This document shows, piece by piece, positions 18,124 through 27,787 of a stretch of 64,000 bases of DNA (within the stretch, counting starts at the first letter, position 1; every line of letters starts with the position of its first letter). The DNA lies in NCBI GenBank assembly GCA_964486055.1, contig CAZALE010000003.1, forward strand, positions 62,001-126,000, read 5' to 3'. The notes under the pieces were generated by a model that was not told the origin of the DNA, made no database searches, and was given only the letters and a program-made list of their open reading frames with translations. A program made the translations under genes and the position numbers. The stretch comes from J014 sp964486055. Lineage in GTDB: Bacteria; Acidobacteriota; Blastocatellia; Pyrinomonadales; Pyrinomonadaceae.

Positions 18124-18570
18124 ATGATTTTTACCTTTGCCTCTATAGCTGACCTAGATGAGATTATCCTGATCGAAGAACAAAGAAATTTATCTAACTT
18201 TGGTTATGATAATTATCTAAAGTTCTTATCAGATTCTGACTACAAAATTTTAGTCTCTAAGACTTCTAAAACCGTTCTAGGTTTTTTGGCTTTGAGGTTG
18301 ATAATGGTTACAGAGGAGGCTGAAATATTGAATATTGGGGTAAAAGTTGATTCTGAAGGAAAAGGCATCGGCACAGGATTACTAGATTTTGCTGTTATTA
18401 GTCTTCTATCATGGCAAATACGAGAGATATGGCTTGAGGTAAGGGAGTCTAATACCAGAGCAAAGGATTTATATTTAAAGAACGGTTTCATCATCATGGG
18501 GAAGAGAAAAAATTATTACAATGCCCCTAAAGAAGATGCTTTACTTATGAAGATGACCTTACCTTCATGA
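18124..18570 (+). CDS. rimI: GNAT N-acetyltransferase, RimI-like
   Basis: GNAT-fold acetyltransferase of 148 residues. RimI acetylates the N-terminal alanine of ribosomal protein S18. Seen: the acetyl-CoA loop DSEGKGIGTGLLDFAV (family RxxGxG/A), EIWLEVRESNTRAKDLYLKNGF, and the C-terminal RKNYYNAPKEDALLMKM, which closely follows RimI (RxxYYxxxxEDAxxM). It follows tsaB, the usual neighbour. An alternative protein target cannot be excluded. Confidence 0.85.
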   Translation: MIFTFASIADLDEIILIEEQRNLSNFGYDNYLKFLSDSDYKILVSKTSKTVLGFLALRLIMVTEEAEILNIGVKVDSEGKGIGTGLLDFAVISLLSWQIREIWLEVRESNTRAKDLYLKNGFIIMGKRKNYYNAPKEDALLMKMTLPS

Positions 18571-18591
18571 TCCGCTCGAAGTTTAAACCTC

Positions 18592-18620
18592 TTGATTCTT
18601 TAATATGAATTTAATATAAT
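18592..18620 (+). promoter_or_regulatory. Sigma-70-type promoter for the DUF465 gene
   Basis: TTGATT (18592-18597), a 17-base spacer, then TATAAT (18615-18620), a perfect -10. Predicted transcript start is near 18627, about 45 bases before the ATG at 18672. That leader carries a full AAAGGAGGTGA ribosome site at about 18655-18665. Confidence 0.7.
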
Positions 18621-18671
18621 TCAGACAACTAAAAATCGACATGGTTAAAAGATAAAAGGAGGTGAGTACCG

Positions 18672-18911
18672 ATGGACAACACAATGATCAATATAATTAG
18701 AGAAGAATTAATGAAGCAGGATGCACATTTTAGAGAGTTGGTACAGAAGCACCAAAGTTTAGAGCAAAGGTTAACTGAATTAGCTAGCTTGCACTATCCA
18801 ACCGAAGAGGAACAAATGGAGGAGATGATCATAAAAAAACAGAAGTTAGCGATAAAAGATGAAATCTATTCTAAAATCTTAGAGTATTCGAAGCAGCATC
18901 AAAGGTCTTAG
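18672..18911 (+). CDS. DUF465-like small coiled-coil protein
   Basis: Acidic/basic helical protein of 79 residues similar to the YdcH/DUF465 family. Seen: a first helix LVQKHQSLEQRLTELASLH, a short turn with YPTEEEQ, then a second helix of KKQKLAIKDEIYSKILEY, the two-helix hairpin of this family. Function is not established for the family. It has one of the best ribosome sites in the window and its own promoter, so it is probably well expressed. Its TAG stop overlaps the TAA stop of the convergent beta-propeller gene by two bases. Confidence 0.8.
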   Translation: MDNTMINIIREELMKQDAHFRELVQKHQSLEQRLTELASLHYPTEEEQMEEMIIKKQKLAIKDEIYSKILEYSKQHQRS

Positions 18912-19945
18912 CAGCCTCTAGAAAATTTCTCCAGCTTGCTTGCTGTTGCTATAGTCAGAGAATCTTCAGAGAAGATCATTGTATTGGGAAAATCCTCTAA
19001 CTGGATAATCGTAGATATTTCCGGGGTTTTTGTTGATATGTTCAATAAAAATATGGATTTAGACTCCATGTCATAAACTATCGCTTTATCTTTAAAAATT
19101 TTTAAGTAAGGTGTGTTCTCGAATCTCCTCTTCCACAGACGATCGCCATTCCTTAATGACAAAAGATAGATAAAATTATCTCTGGATGCTGCCAGGATTT
19201 TGTCCTCGAATGATGCGAGGTTTGTTATTTGTCCTCCTAAGCGTATCTCCCACAGAACTTTCTTCTGGTTTATATCGTAAACAGCAATTTTTCCTTGTAA
19301 ATCCCCGAACAAAAGTTTATCTTCAGCCATTAGCATTATGGTTGCAGAGTCACTTTTGATTGCTATTTGAAAGGCGATTGTTCCGTAATTAAGGTCCAAT
19401 CCATATATGTTTTTGTCAGTAGAGGCTATTATGATTTTGTCATCTGATAATAATGTCGACTTGATTCCGTTGAATTTACGTGACCATAATTCTTTGCCAT
19501 CATCACTAAAAACAATTAAGCGACCATCATCAGAAACTAATATTAGACGTTTTTTGCGGAGAGATACTGATACATTCGCTTTGTTAAATCCTATCTCTTT
19601 CTGCCACTGACCAAGTCCTGTCAGAGTGCTCAAAAGTCTTATTATGAGATTTTCACCTGCCTCATAGACAATGGCAATTTTGCCATTCTCAACGTTAGAA
19701 ATTGCCAAAATCTTGCCTCCATACAAGTTTTTCCATCTTATTTCACCCGAGGAACTATCTATCGATGCAACACCGTCAGAAAATTTTATGAAAATGCTTT
19801 TTTCATCAGCCATCATCTCATCGACTTTTATACTCTGACTCCAACAAAGTCTTAATTCATTGCTTGAGACAGCTATCTGCTGGGCTGAAACTGAAGCGGC
19901 CACAAATGAGAAAATCAAGTACTTTATAAGCCTGGCGTATATCAT
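18908..19945 (-). CDS. Secreted PQQ-like beta-propeller protein
   Basis: Protein of 345 residues with an N-terminal signal peptide (basic MIYARLIKY, hydrophobic core, possible cleavage after SVSA before QQIAV). It has repeated blades with the PQQ/WD-like pattern: GEIRWKNLYGG, GKELWSRKF, KKVLWEIRLGG and GDRLWKRRF, each ending in a Trp before a strand. This resembles the BamB/PQQ-repeat fold. No BamB lipobox is present. Role unknown, perhaps an outer-membrane or periplasmic scaffold. It is transcribed divergently from ssb. Confidence 0.75.
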   Translation of the reverse strand: MIYARLIKYLIFSFVAASVSAQQIAVSSNELRLCWSQSIKVDEMMADEKSIFIKFSDGVASIDSSSGEIRWKNLYGGKILAISNVENGKIAIVYEAGENLIIRLLSTLTGLGQWQKEIGFNKANVSVSLRKKRLILVSDDGRLIVFSDDGKELWSRKFNGIKSTLLSDDKIIIASTDKNIYGLDLNYGTIAFQIAIKSDSATIMLMAEDKLLFGDLQGKIAVYDINQKKVLWEIRLGGQITNLASFEDKILAASRDNFIYLLSLRNGDRLWKRRFENTPYLKIFKDKAIVYDMESKSIFLLNISTKTPEISTIIQLEDFPNTMIFSEDSLTIATASKLEKFSRGC

Positions 19946-19952
19946 AAGCTAT

Positions 19953-19981
19953 TTGACTGGTGTACTATTTGAGAGTATTCT
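19953..19981 (+). promoter_or_regulatory. Sigma-70-type promoter for ssb
   Basis: TTGACT (19953-19958), 17-base spacer, TATTCT (19976-19981). Predicted start near 19988, 35 bases before the ATG at 20023. Because the longer ssb frame would start at 19960, inside this promoter, it supports the shorter ssb start. Confidence 0.6.
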
Positions 19982-20022
19982 TTACCTATGTTGCAAAAAC
20001 TAACTCAGGGGATGTTTTTACC

Positions 20023-20466
20023 ATGTCACTAAATAAGATAATACTTATTGGTAATATAGGAAGAGAGGCCGATCTAAGATATACTCCACAAGGTACTCCA
20101 GTTTGTAATTTTACCTTAGCCACTAATGAAAAAAGAAGAAGTCCTAGCGGGGAATCAGAGACGATTACTACCTGGTTTCGCGTGACACTATGGGGCAAAC
20201 AAGCTGAAAATTTGCATAGGTATTTACAGAAAGGAAAGCAAGTTTACGTCGAAGGAAGATTAAGAGTCACTGAGTGGACAGATAGAGACAATAAAGCTCG
20301 TTATTCACTCGAGGTTACTGCTACTGATCTTCGATTATTAGGGGTTCGAAGTGATGATGAGCCAGAAATAGATAGTGAAGTTGAGGAGCCTACACTCCCT
20401 GGAAATACATCACCATCTGAGCCAAGCAACGTAAGCACCGACGATGATGATGATATTCCTTTTTAG
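20023..20466 (+). CDS. ssb: Single-stranded DNA-binding protein
   Basis: SSB of 147 residues, binding single-stranded DNA in replication and repair. The OB-fold starts MSLNKIILIGNIGREADLRY and continues with VCNFTLATNEKR, TTWFRVTLWGKQAE and YVEGRLRVTEWTD. A disordered Pro/Ser/acidic linker then ends in DDDDIPF, the conserved tip that binds partner proteins. The start at 20023 fits family N-termini and the AGGGGA ribosome site; an upstream in-frame TTG at 19960 falls within the promoter. Confidence 0.95.
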   Translation: MSLNKIILIGNIGREADLRYTPQGTPVCNFTLATNEKRRSPSGESETITTWFRVTLWGKQAENLHRYLQKGKQVYVEGRLRVTEWTDRDNKARYSLEVTATDLRLLGVRSDDEPEIDSEVEEPTLPGNTSPSEPSNVSTDDDDDIPF

Positions 20467-20599
20467 TTAACTAATTTAGTGTCCGCAGAACAAATGTCAC
20501 GTCACTGCAGAGGTGAAATTTAAGAGGCTAGAACTAAACTTCTGAAGCCAAAGTCCAGGGAAAATGAGTAGAAAATAAAACTAGGAATTGATGTGTGTG

Positions 20600-20638
20600 A
20601 ATTTATATATAAATTTTGCGTCTGATAATATATATTAT
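20600..20638. repeat. Two AT-only palindromes between ssb and parB
   Basis: The 227-base gap between the convergent ssb and parB genes (20467-20693) holds no gene or clear terminator. It contains two perfect palindromes made only of A and T: a 16-mer at 20600-20615 and a 14-mer at 20625-20638. They could be cruciform-prone sites or weak bidirectional hairpins. No parS-like TGTTTCACGTGAAACA site was seen. Confidence 0.6.
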
Positions 20639-20693
20639 GTTGGATCAACGCTAATTCAAATGTTTAATACTGAAAAAACCGAGTTGATTATCT

Positions 20694-21554
20694 CTATATT
20701 TGATTGCGTTCTCGAAGATCTCTGAGGAAAAGTTCCAGTGTCTTTATAAGAAGATTACTGTCAGGATTTTTTACAGAACAAAACACTTCTATTAGGATTC
20801 CATCGTTAGAAAAGGTTGCGACTTTGTTTTTTATTATGCGATTATCGGAGATCCTGACTTGTTTTTTTGCAGACACTCCAGAAGACTCTCTGGCAAGTTT
20901 TCTAGCATCATCTCTAGATCGCGCACTCGATTGCGAGTACAAATCCAAAAACTGCATCATCTGACTTTCATCAAACTGCCTAGCAACCTCCAGCAAAGTT
21001 GATTTTGAGTTTATTCCGAGCAGAATACAACGTTTACGCACTTGCTCAGGCAAATTTGCAATGGATAGAGACTCAGTCACGCTAGTTCGGCTTTTGCCTA
21101 TTCTTTTGGCAATTTCCTCATGGGTATAACCGAATCGGCGAGCCAAGGCAGCCAGTCCATCCGCTTCTTCCCAAACTGTTAGATCTTTTCTCTGCAAATT
21201 TTCTATGAGGGCTATTTCAGCAACTTCTTTCTCATCTAGATCAAGTTCTACACAAGGAATCTCTTTTAAACCTGCCATAGAAGCCGCGCGCCATCTCCGC
21301 TCACCAGCTATGATGGTCCATGTTCCTCGGTCACGATTTGGAAAAACTAAAATTGGCTCTAAGACACCCTTCTGTCTGATTGATTCTGTTAGTTCTGTTA
21401 AGTCTCCCATCTCACTTCTGGGTTGCGTAGGATTAGGCTCTATTTTGTCAATTGGTAAAGTTTTGCCTATGGCTCTAGAGGCTCTAGTAAGCTCCTCCAC
21501 ATAATGTGAATCATGTTTTAATCCCACACCACTGGGCAGACCTCTCTTAGGCAC
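20694..21554 (-). CDS. parB: Chromosome partitioning protein ParB
   Basis: ParB of 286 residues, a CTP-dependent DNA clamp that loads at parS and segregates replication origins with ParA. Seen: IEPNPTQPRSEM, the CTP-binding GERRWRAASMAG, and ENLQRKDLTVWEEADGLAAL, followed by a helix-turn-helix in YTHEEIAKRIGKSRTSVTES. The C-terminal dimerisation region is present. It overlaps parA by 8 bases. Chromosomal parAB usually lies near oriC, but no dnaA, rnpA or gid genes are in this window. Confidence 0.95.
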   Translation of the reverse strand: MPKRGLPSGVGLKHDSHYVEELTRASRAIGKTLPIDKIEPNPTQPRSEMGDLTELTESIRQKGVLEPILVFPNRDRGTWTIIAGERRWRAASMAGLKEIPCVELDLDEKEVAEIALIENLQRKDLTVWEEADGLAALARRFGYTHEEIAKRIGKSRTSVTESLSIANLPEQVRKRCILLGINSKSTLLEVARQFDESQMMQFLDLYSQSSARSRDDARKLARESSGVSAKKQVRISDNRIIKNKVATFSNDGILIEVFCSVKNPDSNLLIKTLELFLRDLRERNQI

Positions 21555-22302
21555 GTGCTAAAACCTCCTCACATAAACTTGCATACTCCCTCGACCCACT
21601 CGACTCGGGTGCATAAGTAAAAATAGTTTCTTTGTGAGCCGGTGATTCTTCTAATCTAACGCTTTTCGATATGATAGTTTTGAAAGTTTTATCCCCAAAG
21701 ACGCTTCTTATTTGTCTTTCGACATCCTTGGAAAGCGCAGTCCGCCTATCATATAAGGTTATTAAAACTCCCATCAAGCGCAACTCAGGATTAGAGCGAT
21801 GACGAACCTTTTCGATAGTCTCTAGTAAGTCATCAGTGCCTTCCAATGCAAAGTAAGAGGATTGTACGGGTATCAAAACATGCGTGGCCGCAACCAATGC
21901 ATTTACTGTCAGAATACCAAGAGTAGGAGGAGTATCCAAAAATACTAGATCGTAATTGTCCCGAAGTTTCTCAATACGATCTCTCAACCTAAACGCTGCG
22001 TCAAAATCGCCAATCAAGGATGTCTCTAATTTCGCCAGGCTAATTCTAGAAGGAATTAAATCTAGATTTTCAACTTTAGTCTTATAAACAAAATTTTCCC
22101 ATTTATCTCCTTTATCTAACAGAAACTCATAGACTGTACCATTGACGGAGTCTGGATCTATGAAAGATATGGAGCTATTACTCTGCGGATCCATATCAAT
22201 AAGCAAAACTTTCTTCCCTTTTATGGCACAAGCAGCCGACAGATTTATCGCAGTAGTCGTTTTACCAACTCCACCTTTCTGATTCGCTATGGCTATTATC
22301 AT
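21547..22302 (-). CDS. parA: Chromosome partitioning ATPase ParA
   Basis: Soj/ParA-type ATPase of 251 residues. The deviant Walker A KGGVGKTTTAINL, LLIDMDPQSNSS and LVFLDTPPTLGILTVNAL are all present. It binds DNA nonspecifically as an ATP dimer and moves ParB-bound origins. It is encoded just upstream of parB with an 8-base overlap. There is no N-terminal DNA-binding extension, as expected for the chromosomal type. The gene lies 44 bases after the bifunctional-nuclease-family gene, probably in one operon with it and miaB. Confidence 0.95.
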   Translation of the reverse strand: MIIAIANQKGGVGKTTTAINLSAACAIKGKKVLLIDMDPQSNSSISFIDPDSVNGTVYEFLLDKGDKWENFVYKTKVENLDLIPSRISLAKLETSLIGDFDAAFRLRDRIEKLRDNYDLVFLDTPPTLGILTVNALVAATHVLIPVQSSYFALEGTDDLLETIEKVRHRSNPELRLMGVLITLYDRRTALSKDVERQIRSVFGDKTFKTIISKSVRLEESPAHKETIFTYAPESSGSREYASLCEEVLARA

Positions 22303-22346
22303 TTTCCTTTAGAGAATCTTTCTGAGAATTGTGGTAAATGAGGAGT

Positions 22347-22814
22347 CTAGCCTATGACATCAGGCCATTCTTCCGTACCTTCCTCGCTACCTTCCTCTGG
22401 CTCTGATGGAGCCGTAGAGGCAGACAGATCTAGGACCTTCTGATCTACATATATCGGGCTATCCATTCTTAGTGCCAATGCTATAGCATCAGAGGGCCTG
22501 GAATCAATCTGCACTTTTTCACCATTCTCTTGATTGACCAATTCGATGACCGCGTAAAAAGTATTGTCTTTTAGGTCTGTCACTATGACTCTTTCAACTC
22601 TGTAACCCAACTCTAGGATTGTGTTTTTGAGTAAGTCATGAGTCATTGGCCTTTGTGGCACTACTTTCTCTAACTCAAGAGCGATGGCATTAGCCTCATA
22701 CGCTCCAACCCAAATTGGAAGTACTGCTTCATTTTCGACTCCTTTTAGCACCACTATCGGTGTGTTGCTATTCGGATCCATTATTAAAGCACCAACTTTT
22801 ACCTCAACTAGCAT
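22347..22814 (-). CDS. Bifunctional nuclease family protein (DUF151)
   Basis: Protein of 155 residues in the DUF151/BFN family, some members of which have DNase/RNase activity in vitro. Seen: MDPNSNTPIVVLKGVEN, LPIWVGAYEANAIALELE, RPMTHDLLKNTI and SRPSDAIALALRMDSPIYV, all near-consensus. The last about 25 residues are an acidic Glu/Ser tail. It lies between miaB and parA on the same strand. Cellular role uncertain. Confidence 0.85.
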   Translation of the reverse strand: MLVEVKVGALIMDPNSNTPIVVLKGVENEAVLPIWVGAYEANAIALELEKVVPQRPMTHDLLKNTILELGYRVERVIVTDLKDNTFYAVIELVNQENGEKVQIDSRPSDAIALALRMDSPIYVDQKVLDLSASTAPSEPEEGSEEGTEEWPDVIG

Positions 22815-22877
22815 CAGCGTAAATTCTAAACCTTTTTTCTCAAGTTTGAAAGCAGAATGATAAACAAAGAGTAATTT

Positions 22878-24221
22878 TTAGACAAGCTCACCAAATAAGC
22901 TATTATTCTTGCATTCAGTGATGCGTACCCTGACAATACTGCCTATTAACTTTGCAGGTCCTGGGAAATTGACTACTTTGTTGCATGTAGTATGTCCTGA
23001 TAAGTGATTAGAATTCTTCTTAGAAAGTCCCTCAACGAGGATCTCGACTTCCCTGCCTTTATAGCTAGCCCATATTCTCTGCTGTATAGCCCTCTGAATC
23101 TTCTCCAGATAAATAAAACGTTCAGTTTTTTCAGTGGGTGGTATATCATCTGGCATACTAGCAGCCGGAGTACCTGGTCTAGGAGAATATTTAAATATGT
23201 ACGCATGATGAAACTCACACTGTTCCACTAATCTGACTGTTTGCATGAAATCCTCGTCGGTTTCACCAGGAAAACCTACAATTATGTCAGTCGTGAGAGC
23301 AATTTTCTTCGGCGAGTTTTTAATCGCTTCGACTTTTTTCATGTATGACTCGATAGTGTGACCTCTTCGCATCAGCTTTAGAATTCTATTGCTGCCAGAT
23401 TGAACTGGTAGGTGCACCCAGTTGCAAAGATTCTGATATTCTTCCATGGCTGAGACAATATCAGGATGAAAATCTCTGGGAAAAGATGTAGTAAATTTGA
23501 TTCTTTGACAGCCAGACAATGCAGCCATCATTCTCAAAAGCCTGGAAAAAGGAGTTGCTCCTTGGAAATTTTCAAGTATTCCTAAATCACGCGGTCTATA
23601 GCTATTTACATTTTGTCCTATCAGATGAATTTCTTTTATTCCCTCTCGAACGAGCTTCTTTGCATGTTCGAGTATTTGTTGAGGGGGAAAGCTCACTTCT
23701 CTACCTCTGGAGAAAGGCACTATGCAGTAGGTGCAGAACTTATTACAACCTTCTATTATCGGCAAAAATGCAACGTATTTCGAGTGGCTTTTGGATATAT
23801 CGAAGCTCCAATCGTAATCATCCTCCCTTTCTCCGTTATCGATGAGTCTTCCCTTCCCTTGCTCAATGGCAGATCTTATGAGTTTAGTAATTCTACCTGT
23901 AGCACGAGTTCCGATTACTAAATCTATGCCCTTGTTCTCCTTGAATCTATCAAACAGCTCTTCTCCTTCAAGTTGGGCGACGCACCCTGCAACTCCAATA
24001 ATAACTTTCTTGCCTTTAGTCTTTCTCAATTCTCCAACACGTGTATAAAGCTTGCTCTCAGCTTTTTCTCGGACTGAGCAAGTGTTTATCAGAACTACAT
24101 CTGCCTCATATTCATTATCGGTTATCTCGAAACCATCTCTACTTAGCGAGGTAGCCATTCTCTCTGAATCAGAAACGTTCATTTGGCAACCGTACGTTTC
24201 TAAAAAAACCTTCTTTTTCAT
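22878..24221 (-). CDS. miaB: tRNA-2-methylthio-N6-dimethylallyladenosine synthase MiaB
   Basis: Radical-SAM methylthiotransferase of 447 residues adding a methylthio group to i6A37 of tRNA. The N-terminal UPF0004 domain starts VFLETYGCQMN and supplies three cysteines for one 4Fe-4S cluster. The radical-SAM motif is EGCNKFCTYCIVPFSRG (CxxxCxxC). A TRAM domain forms the C-terminal 65 residues. ATG 24221 has GAGAG before it; ATG 24233 would add four residues. It is divergent from dnaE, with starts about 50 bases apart. Confidence 0.95.
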   Translation of the reverse strand: MKKKVFLETYGCQMNVSDSERMATSLSRDGFEITDNEYEADVVLINTCSVREKAESKLYTRVGELRKTKGKKVIIGVAGCVAQLEGEELFDRFKENKGIDLVIGTRATGRITKLIRSAIEQGKGRLIDNGEREDDYDWSFDISKSHSKYVAFLPIIEGCNKFCTYCIVPFSRGREVSFPPQQILEHAKKLVREGIKEIHLIGQNVNSYRPRDLGILENFQGATPFSRLLRMMAALSGCQRIKFTTSFPRDFHPDIVSAMEEYQNLCNWVHLPVQSGSNRILKLMRRGHTIESYMKKVEAIKNSPKKIALTTDIIVGFPGETDEDFMQTVRLVEQCEFHHAYIFKYSPRPGTPAASMPDDIPPTEKTERFIYLEKIQRAIQQRIWASYKGREVEILVEGLSKKNSNHLSGHTTCNKVVNFPGPAKLIGSIVRVRITECKNNSLFGELV

Positions 24222-24273
24222 ATTTTCTCTCATGATTTTTATATCACTGGTAAAAAGCTTAGAATTTTGATTT

Positions 24274-27200
24274 ATGAACGAATTTGTTCATCTTCATGTT
24301 CACACAGATTATAGTTTACTGGAGAGTTGCGCTCAGATAAAACCGTTGGCGGAAAAAGTACGCGAATTAGGCATGAAATCTTGTGCAATCACAGACTATG
24401 GTAACTTATTTGGGGCGGTCTCTTTTTATTCCACAATGAAAGCAGAAGGCTTGAAGCCGATAATAGGATATGAAGCTTTCCTCACCTTTGGCAGTATGCA
24501 GCAAAAAACAGGCCAAGTCGCTTACGGCGAAAAACCTTATTATACATTGGTTTTACTGGCAAAAAATCTCCAAGGCTATAAAAACCTGGTTTATCTTTCC
24601 TCTGTGGCTTACACGCAAGGTCTATATTTTAAACCACGAATAGATCTAGAAGTTTTATCAGAGAGAAGCGATGGACTCATTGCATTGACATCAGGTAAAC
24701 GAGGATTTGTTTTCTCTGATCTCTTAAATGGCCAATTAGAGAGGGCATCCCAGAGAATTGAAATGCTGCGAGATATATTTGGAAAGGAAAATCTTTATCT
24801 CGAAATACAGAATCACAGGAACAAATGGGAGGAAAAACTAATTCAGGAAATCAGGAATCTTGCAGCAAAGTTCGATTTGGGTTTGGTTGCAACTAATGAC
24901 GTTCATTATCTAAATAAAGAAGATGCTGTAAGTAGAGAGGTTTTAAGGTGTATAGAAGAAGGAACAGTACTTGATCAAACTCACACTGCAGAACTGGAGA
25001 CTGATCAGTATTATTTGAAGTCTCCTGATGAAATGTATCGCTTATTTGCTGAAATTCCAGAGGCGCTTACCAATACGCTGAAGATAGCAGATGAGTGCAA
25101 TTTAGAATTACCATCAGAGTTTCAACTACCACTTTATCCAATTCCCGCCGAGTTTGCATCTGTAGATGAATACTTTGAGCACGTAGCATGGGCTGGATTC
25201 GAGAAAAGATTGAAGGCAGGTGAGTTAAACAGCTATCCTGAGGAGAAATACAAAGAACGACTGAGATTCGAGATTGACACGATCAAGCGAATGGGCTACT
25301 CGGGTTATTTTCTCATAGTTTGGGACTTCGTCAAGTTTGCAAAGGAAAATAATATACCCGTAGGCCCTGGCAGAGGATCGGCAGCAGGTAGCTTGGTTGC
25401 ATATTGCCTAGAAATCACTAACGTTGACCCACTTAAATATGATTTGCTCTTCGAAAGATTCCTAAATCCTGAGAGAGTTAGCATGCCTGACATAGACATA
25501 GACTTTTGTGTGCGGGGTAGAGCTAATGTAATAGATTACGTAACTAGAAAATACGGAAAAGACTGCGTTTGCCAGATAATAACTTTTGGAACACTAGCCT
25601 CCAGAGCTGCTGTAAAAGACGTAGGAAGAGCCTTAGGATTAAAACCATCAGAAACCGAAAAAATTTCGAAACTAATTCCACCACCTTATAGGGGTAGAAA
25701 TACCACAATTCAAAAAGCCTTGGAGATAGTACCAGAGTTAAGAGAGCTGGTCGAGAAAAATAAGACTGTCTATAAGATCATCGACATAGCTAAAAGATTG
25801 GAGGGGTGCGCTAGACACTCCTCAGTTCATGCTGCAGGTGTAGTCATATCCCCGAAACCATTGCATGAGATAATCCCCATCGCGATCAAAGAGGACGACA
25901 ACAAAAAAGAGCTTGTCAGTCAGTATGCGATGAACGACCTAGAGAAAGTCGGGATGCTAAAGATGGATTTTTTGGGCTTAACCACACTCACGATAATAGA
26001 GGATACCTTGAAGCTAATTAAGGAAAAGACAGGCAAAGAGATAAATTGGAAGGAGGTACCATTGGACGACGAGCAGACGATGCGTATTTTTGCTGAGGCA
26101 AGAACTGAAGCGATTTTTCAGTTTGAATCTGAGGGAATGAAACAGATATGCAGGAGGTTGAAACCTAAGACTTTGGAGGACTTGGCTGCGCTAAACGCTC
26201 TCTATCGCCCTGGCCCGTTAGACGGCGGAATGATTGATGAATTTATAGAAAGGCATCATGGTAACAAAAAGATAGATTACATTGTTCCGCAGATGAAGGA
26301 AATTCTATCGAATACCTATGGAGTTTTGGTGTACCAGGAACAAATAATGATGATAGCCCAAAAATTGGCGGGATACTCGCTGGGCGAAGCAGATATGATG
26401 AGAAGGGCCATGGGCAAGAAGAAAAAAGAGGAGATGCTTCGCCATGAAGAGAAATTTGTTAAAGGAGCGGTTCAGAGGGGAATTGCAGAGGATAAGGCTA
26501 AACAGGTGTTTAGCTTAATGGCTCAATTCGCCGACTATGGGTTCAATCGAAGCCATAGTGTCGCTTATGCTTACTTATCTTTTCAGACTGCGTATCTGAA
26601 GGCACATTATCCAGCTTTTTTCTACGCCGCAGTTTTATCACATGAAGCACAAAATACAGATAAAATCTACAAATACTCGATGGAGATGCAGCAATCCGGA
26701 CTGAAGCTTTTGCCTCCAGATGTTAATGAAAGCGACGTAGATTTTACTCCAGTAGAGGGCGCCATACGTTTCGGTCTCAGTGCGATAAAAGGTTTAGGAG
26801 TGAGCAGTGCGAAGGCCATAATAACCGCAAGAGAAAAGAAAGGCAAGTTTTCTAATTTTGAAGATTTTCTCAGCAGCTTGAATCCGTCGGTCATAAATCG
26901 TAGGACACTAGAAAGTCTCATATTAGCTGGTGCTTTGGATTCTCTAAGAGCTGAGGGAATGAGCGTCAATCTATGGCGGTCTCAACTTTACACGAATATA
27001 GACGACATTCTCCAGCTATCACAAAGCCTACATAAAGAAAAAATGCATGGACAAACTAATCTTTTCGGAAGCTCGGCAGTTAGCCTGCCATTGAAAGAAA
27101 CCTCTGAGTGGAGTGATGAACAATTGGCAGAGGGAGAGAAAAAATCTATAGGCTTCTATCTTTCGTTTCACCCTCTGGTAAAATACATGGATTCAATTGA

Positions 27201-27741
27201 AAAACTAAAAGCGATAAAAATAGCGGACCTGCAACCAACCGCTGGTGAGAGCGTCACTCTCGCGGGTATAGTTACAGATCCACAGGTTAAATACAGTAAG
27301 AAAGGCAATAGATTTTGTACTTTTAGATTGGAGGATATGTCAGCTAGCGTTAGGTGTATCGTCTGGTCAGACGCATACAGCAAGTATTCCTCTTGTTTTG
27401 AAGACAATCAGATTATTGTGGTAACAGGCAGGATTGAAGTAAGCGATGGTGATGAGATTACAATAACGGTTGAGAGAGCTAGAAGCTTAAAGCAAAGCCT
27501 AATAAAAAGCGCTAAAAGATTAATCGTTCATTTGCAGTCTGATAGAGTTGATGAAATTCTGATCGATACTCTTCTTGAAACTTTGGGCAGTAAGGTCGGT
27601 GAATGTGAGGTAATATTGGATATTGATTTTAGTGGCGACTTATCTGCGCAATTCTCGATCGATGCGCTTCGTATTACTCCTTCTCCGATCATAGAGGATA
27701 AATTGAAAACGATAGGATGCGAAGTATCATGGGAATATTGA
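24274..27741 (+). CDS. dnaE: DNA polymerase III subunit alpha
   Basis: Replicative polymerase of 1155 residues, DnaE1 type (E. coli 1160). The N-terminal PHP domain opens HLHVHTDYSLLESC. Catalytic palm motifs are PDIDIDF and KMDFLGL. A clamp-binding peptide, QTNLF, lies near residue 930, followed by an OB fold (ESVTLAGIVTDPQ onwards). No ribosome site is visible before the ATG. A TAGAAT box ends 8 bases upstream, so the message may be leaderless. Confidence 0.97.
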   Translation: MNEFVHLHVHTDYSLLESCAQIKPLAEKVRELGMKSCAITDYGNLFGAVSFYSTMKAEGLKPIIGYEAFLTFGSMQQKTGQVAYGEKPYYTLVLLAKNLQGYKNLVYLSSVAYTQGLYFKPRIDLEVLSERSDGLIALTSGKRGFVFSDLLNGQLERASQRIEMLRDIFGKENLYLEIQNHRNKWEEKLIQEIRNLAAKFDLGLVATNDVHYLNKEDAVSREVLRCIEEGTVLDQTHTAELETDQYYLKSPDEMYRLFAEIPEALTNTLKIADECNLELPSEFQLPLYPIPAEFASVDEYFEHVAWAGFEKRLKAGELNSYPEEKYKERLRFEIDTIKRMGYSGYFLIVWDFVKFAKENNIPVGPGRGSAAGSLVAYCLEITNVDPLKYDLLFERFLNPERVSMPDIDIDFCVRGRANVIDYVTRKYGKDCVCQIITFGTLASRAAVKDVGRALGLKPSETEKISKLIPPPYRGRNTTIQKALEIVPELRELVEKNKTVYKIIDIAKRLEGCARHSSVHAAGVVISPKPLHEIIPIAIKEDDNKKELVSQYAMNDLEKVGMLKMDFLGLTTLTIIEDTLKLIKEKTGKEINWKEVPLDDEQTMRIFAEARTEAIFQFESEGMKQICRRLKPKTLEDLAALNALYRPGPLDGGMIDEFIERHHGNKKIDYIVPQMKEILSNTYGVLVYQEQIMMIAQKLAGYSLGEADMMRRAMGKKKKEEMLRHEEKFVKGAVQRGIAEDKAKQVFSLMAQFADYGFNRSHSVAYAYLSFQTAYLKAHYPAFFYAAVLSHEAQNTDKIYKYSMEMQQSGLKLLPPDVNESDVDFTPVEGAIRFGLSAIKGLGVSSAKAIITAREKKGKFSNFEDFLSSLNPSVINRRTLESLILAGALDSLRAEGMSVNLWRSQLYTNIDDILQLSQSLHKEKMHGQTNLFGSSAVSLPLKETSEWSDEQLAEGEKKSIGFYLSFHPLVKYMDSIEKLKAIKIADLQPTAGESVTLAGIVTDPQVKYSKKGNRFCTFRLEDMSASVRCIVWSDAYSKYSSCFEDNQIIVVTGRIEVSDGDEITITVERARSLKQSLIKSAKRLIVHLQSDRVDEILIDTLLETLGSKVGECEVILDIDFSGDLSAQFSIDALRITPSPIIEDKLKTIGCEVSWEY

Positions 27742-27787
27742 AATTCTCAGATACTCTTTATGACCGAAACGAGGGAAATTTAGATTT

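Noticed and set aside
19960..20022. Longer N-terminus for SSB from a TTG
   Set aside because: This stretch overlaps the probable promoter, and family members begin at MSLNKIILIG.
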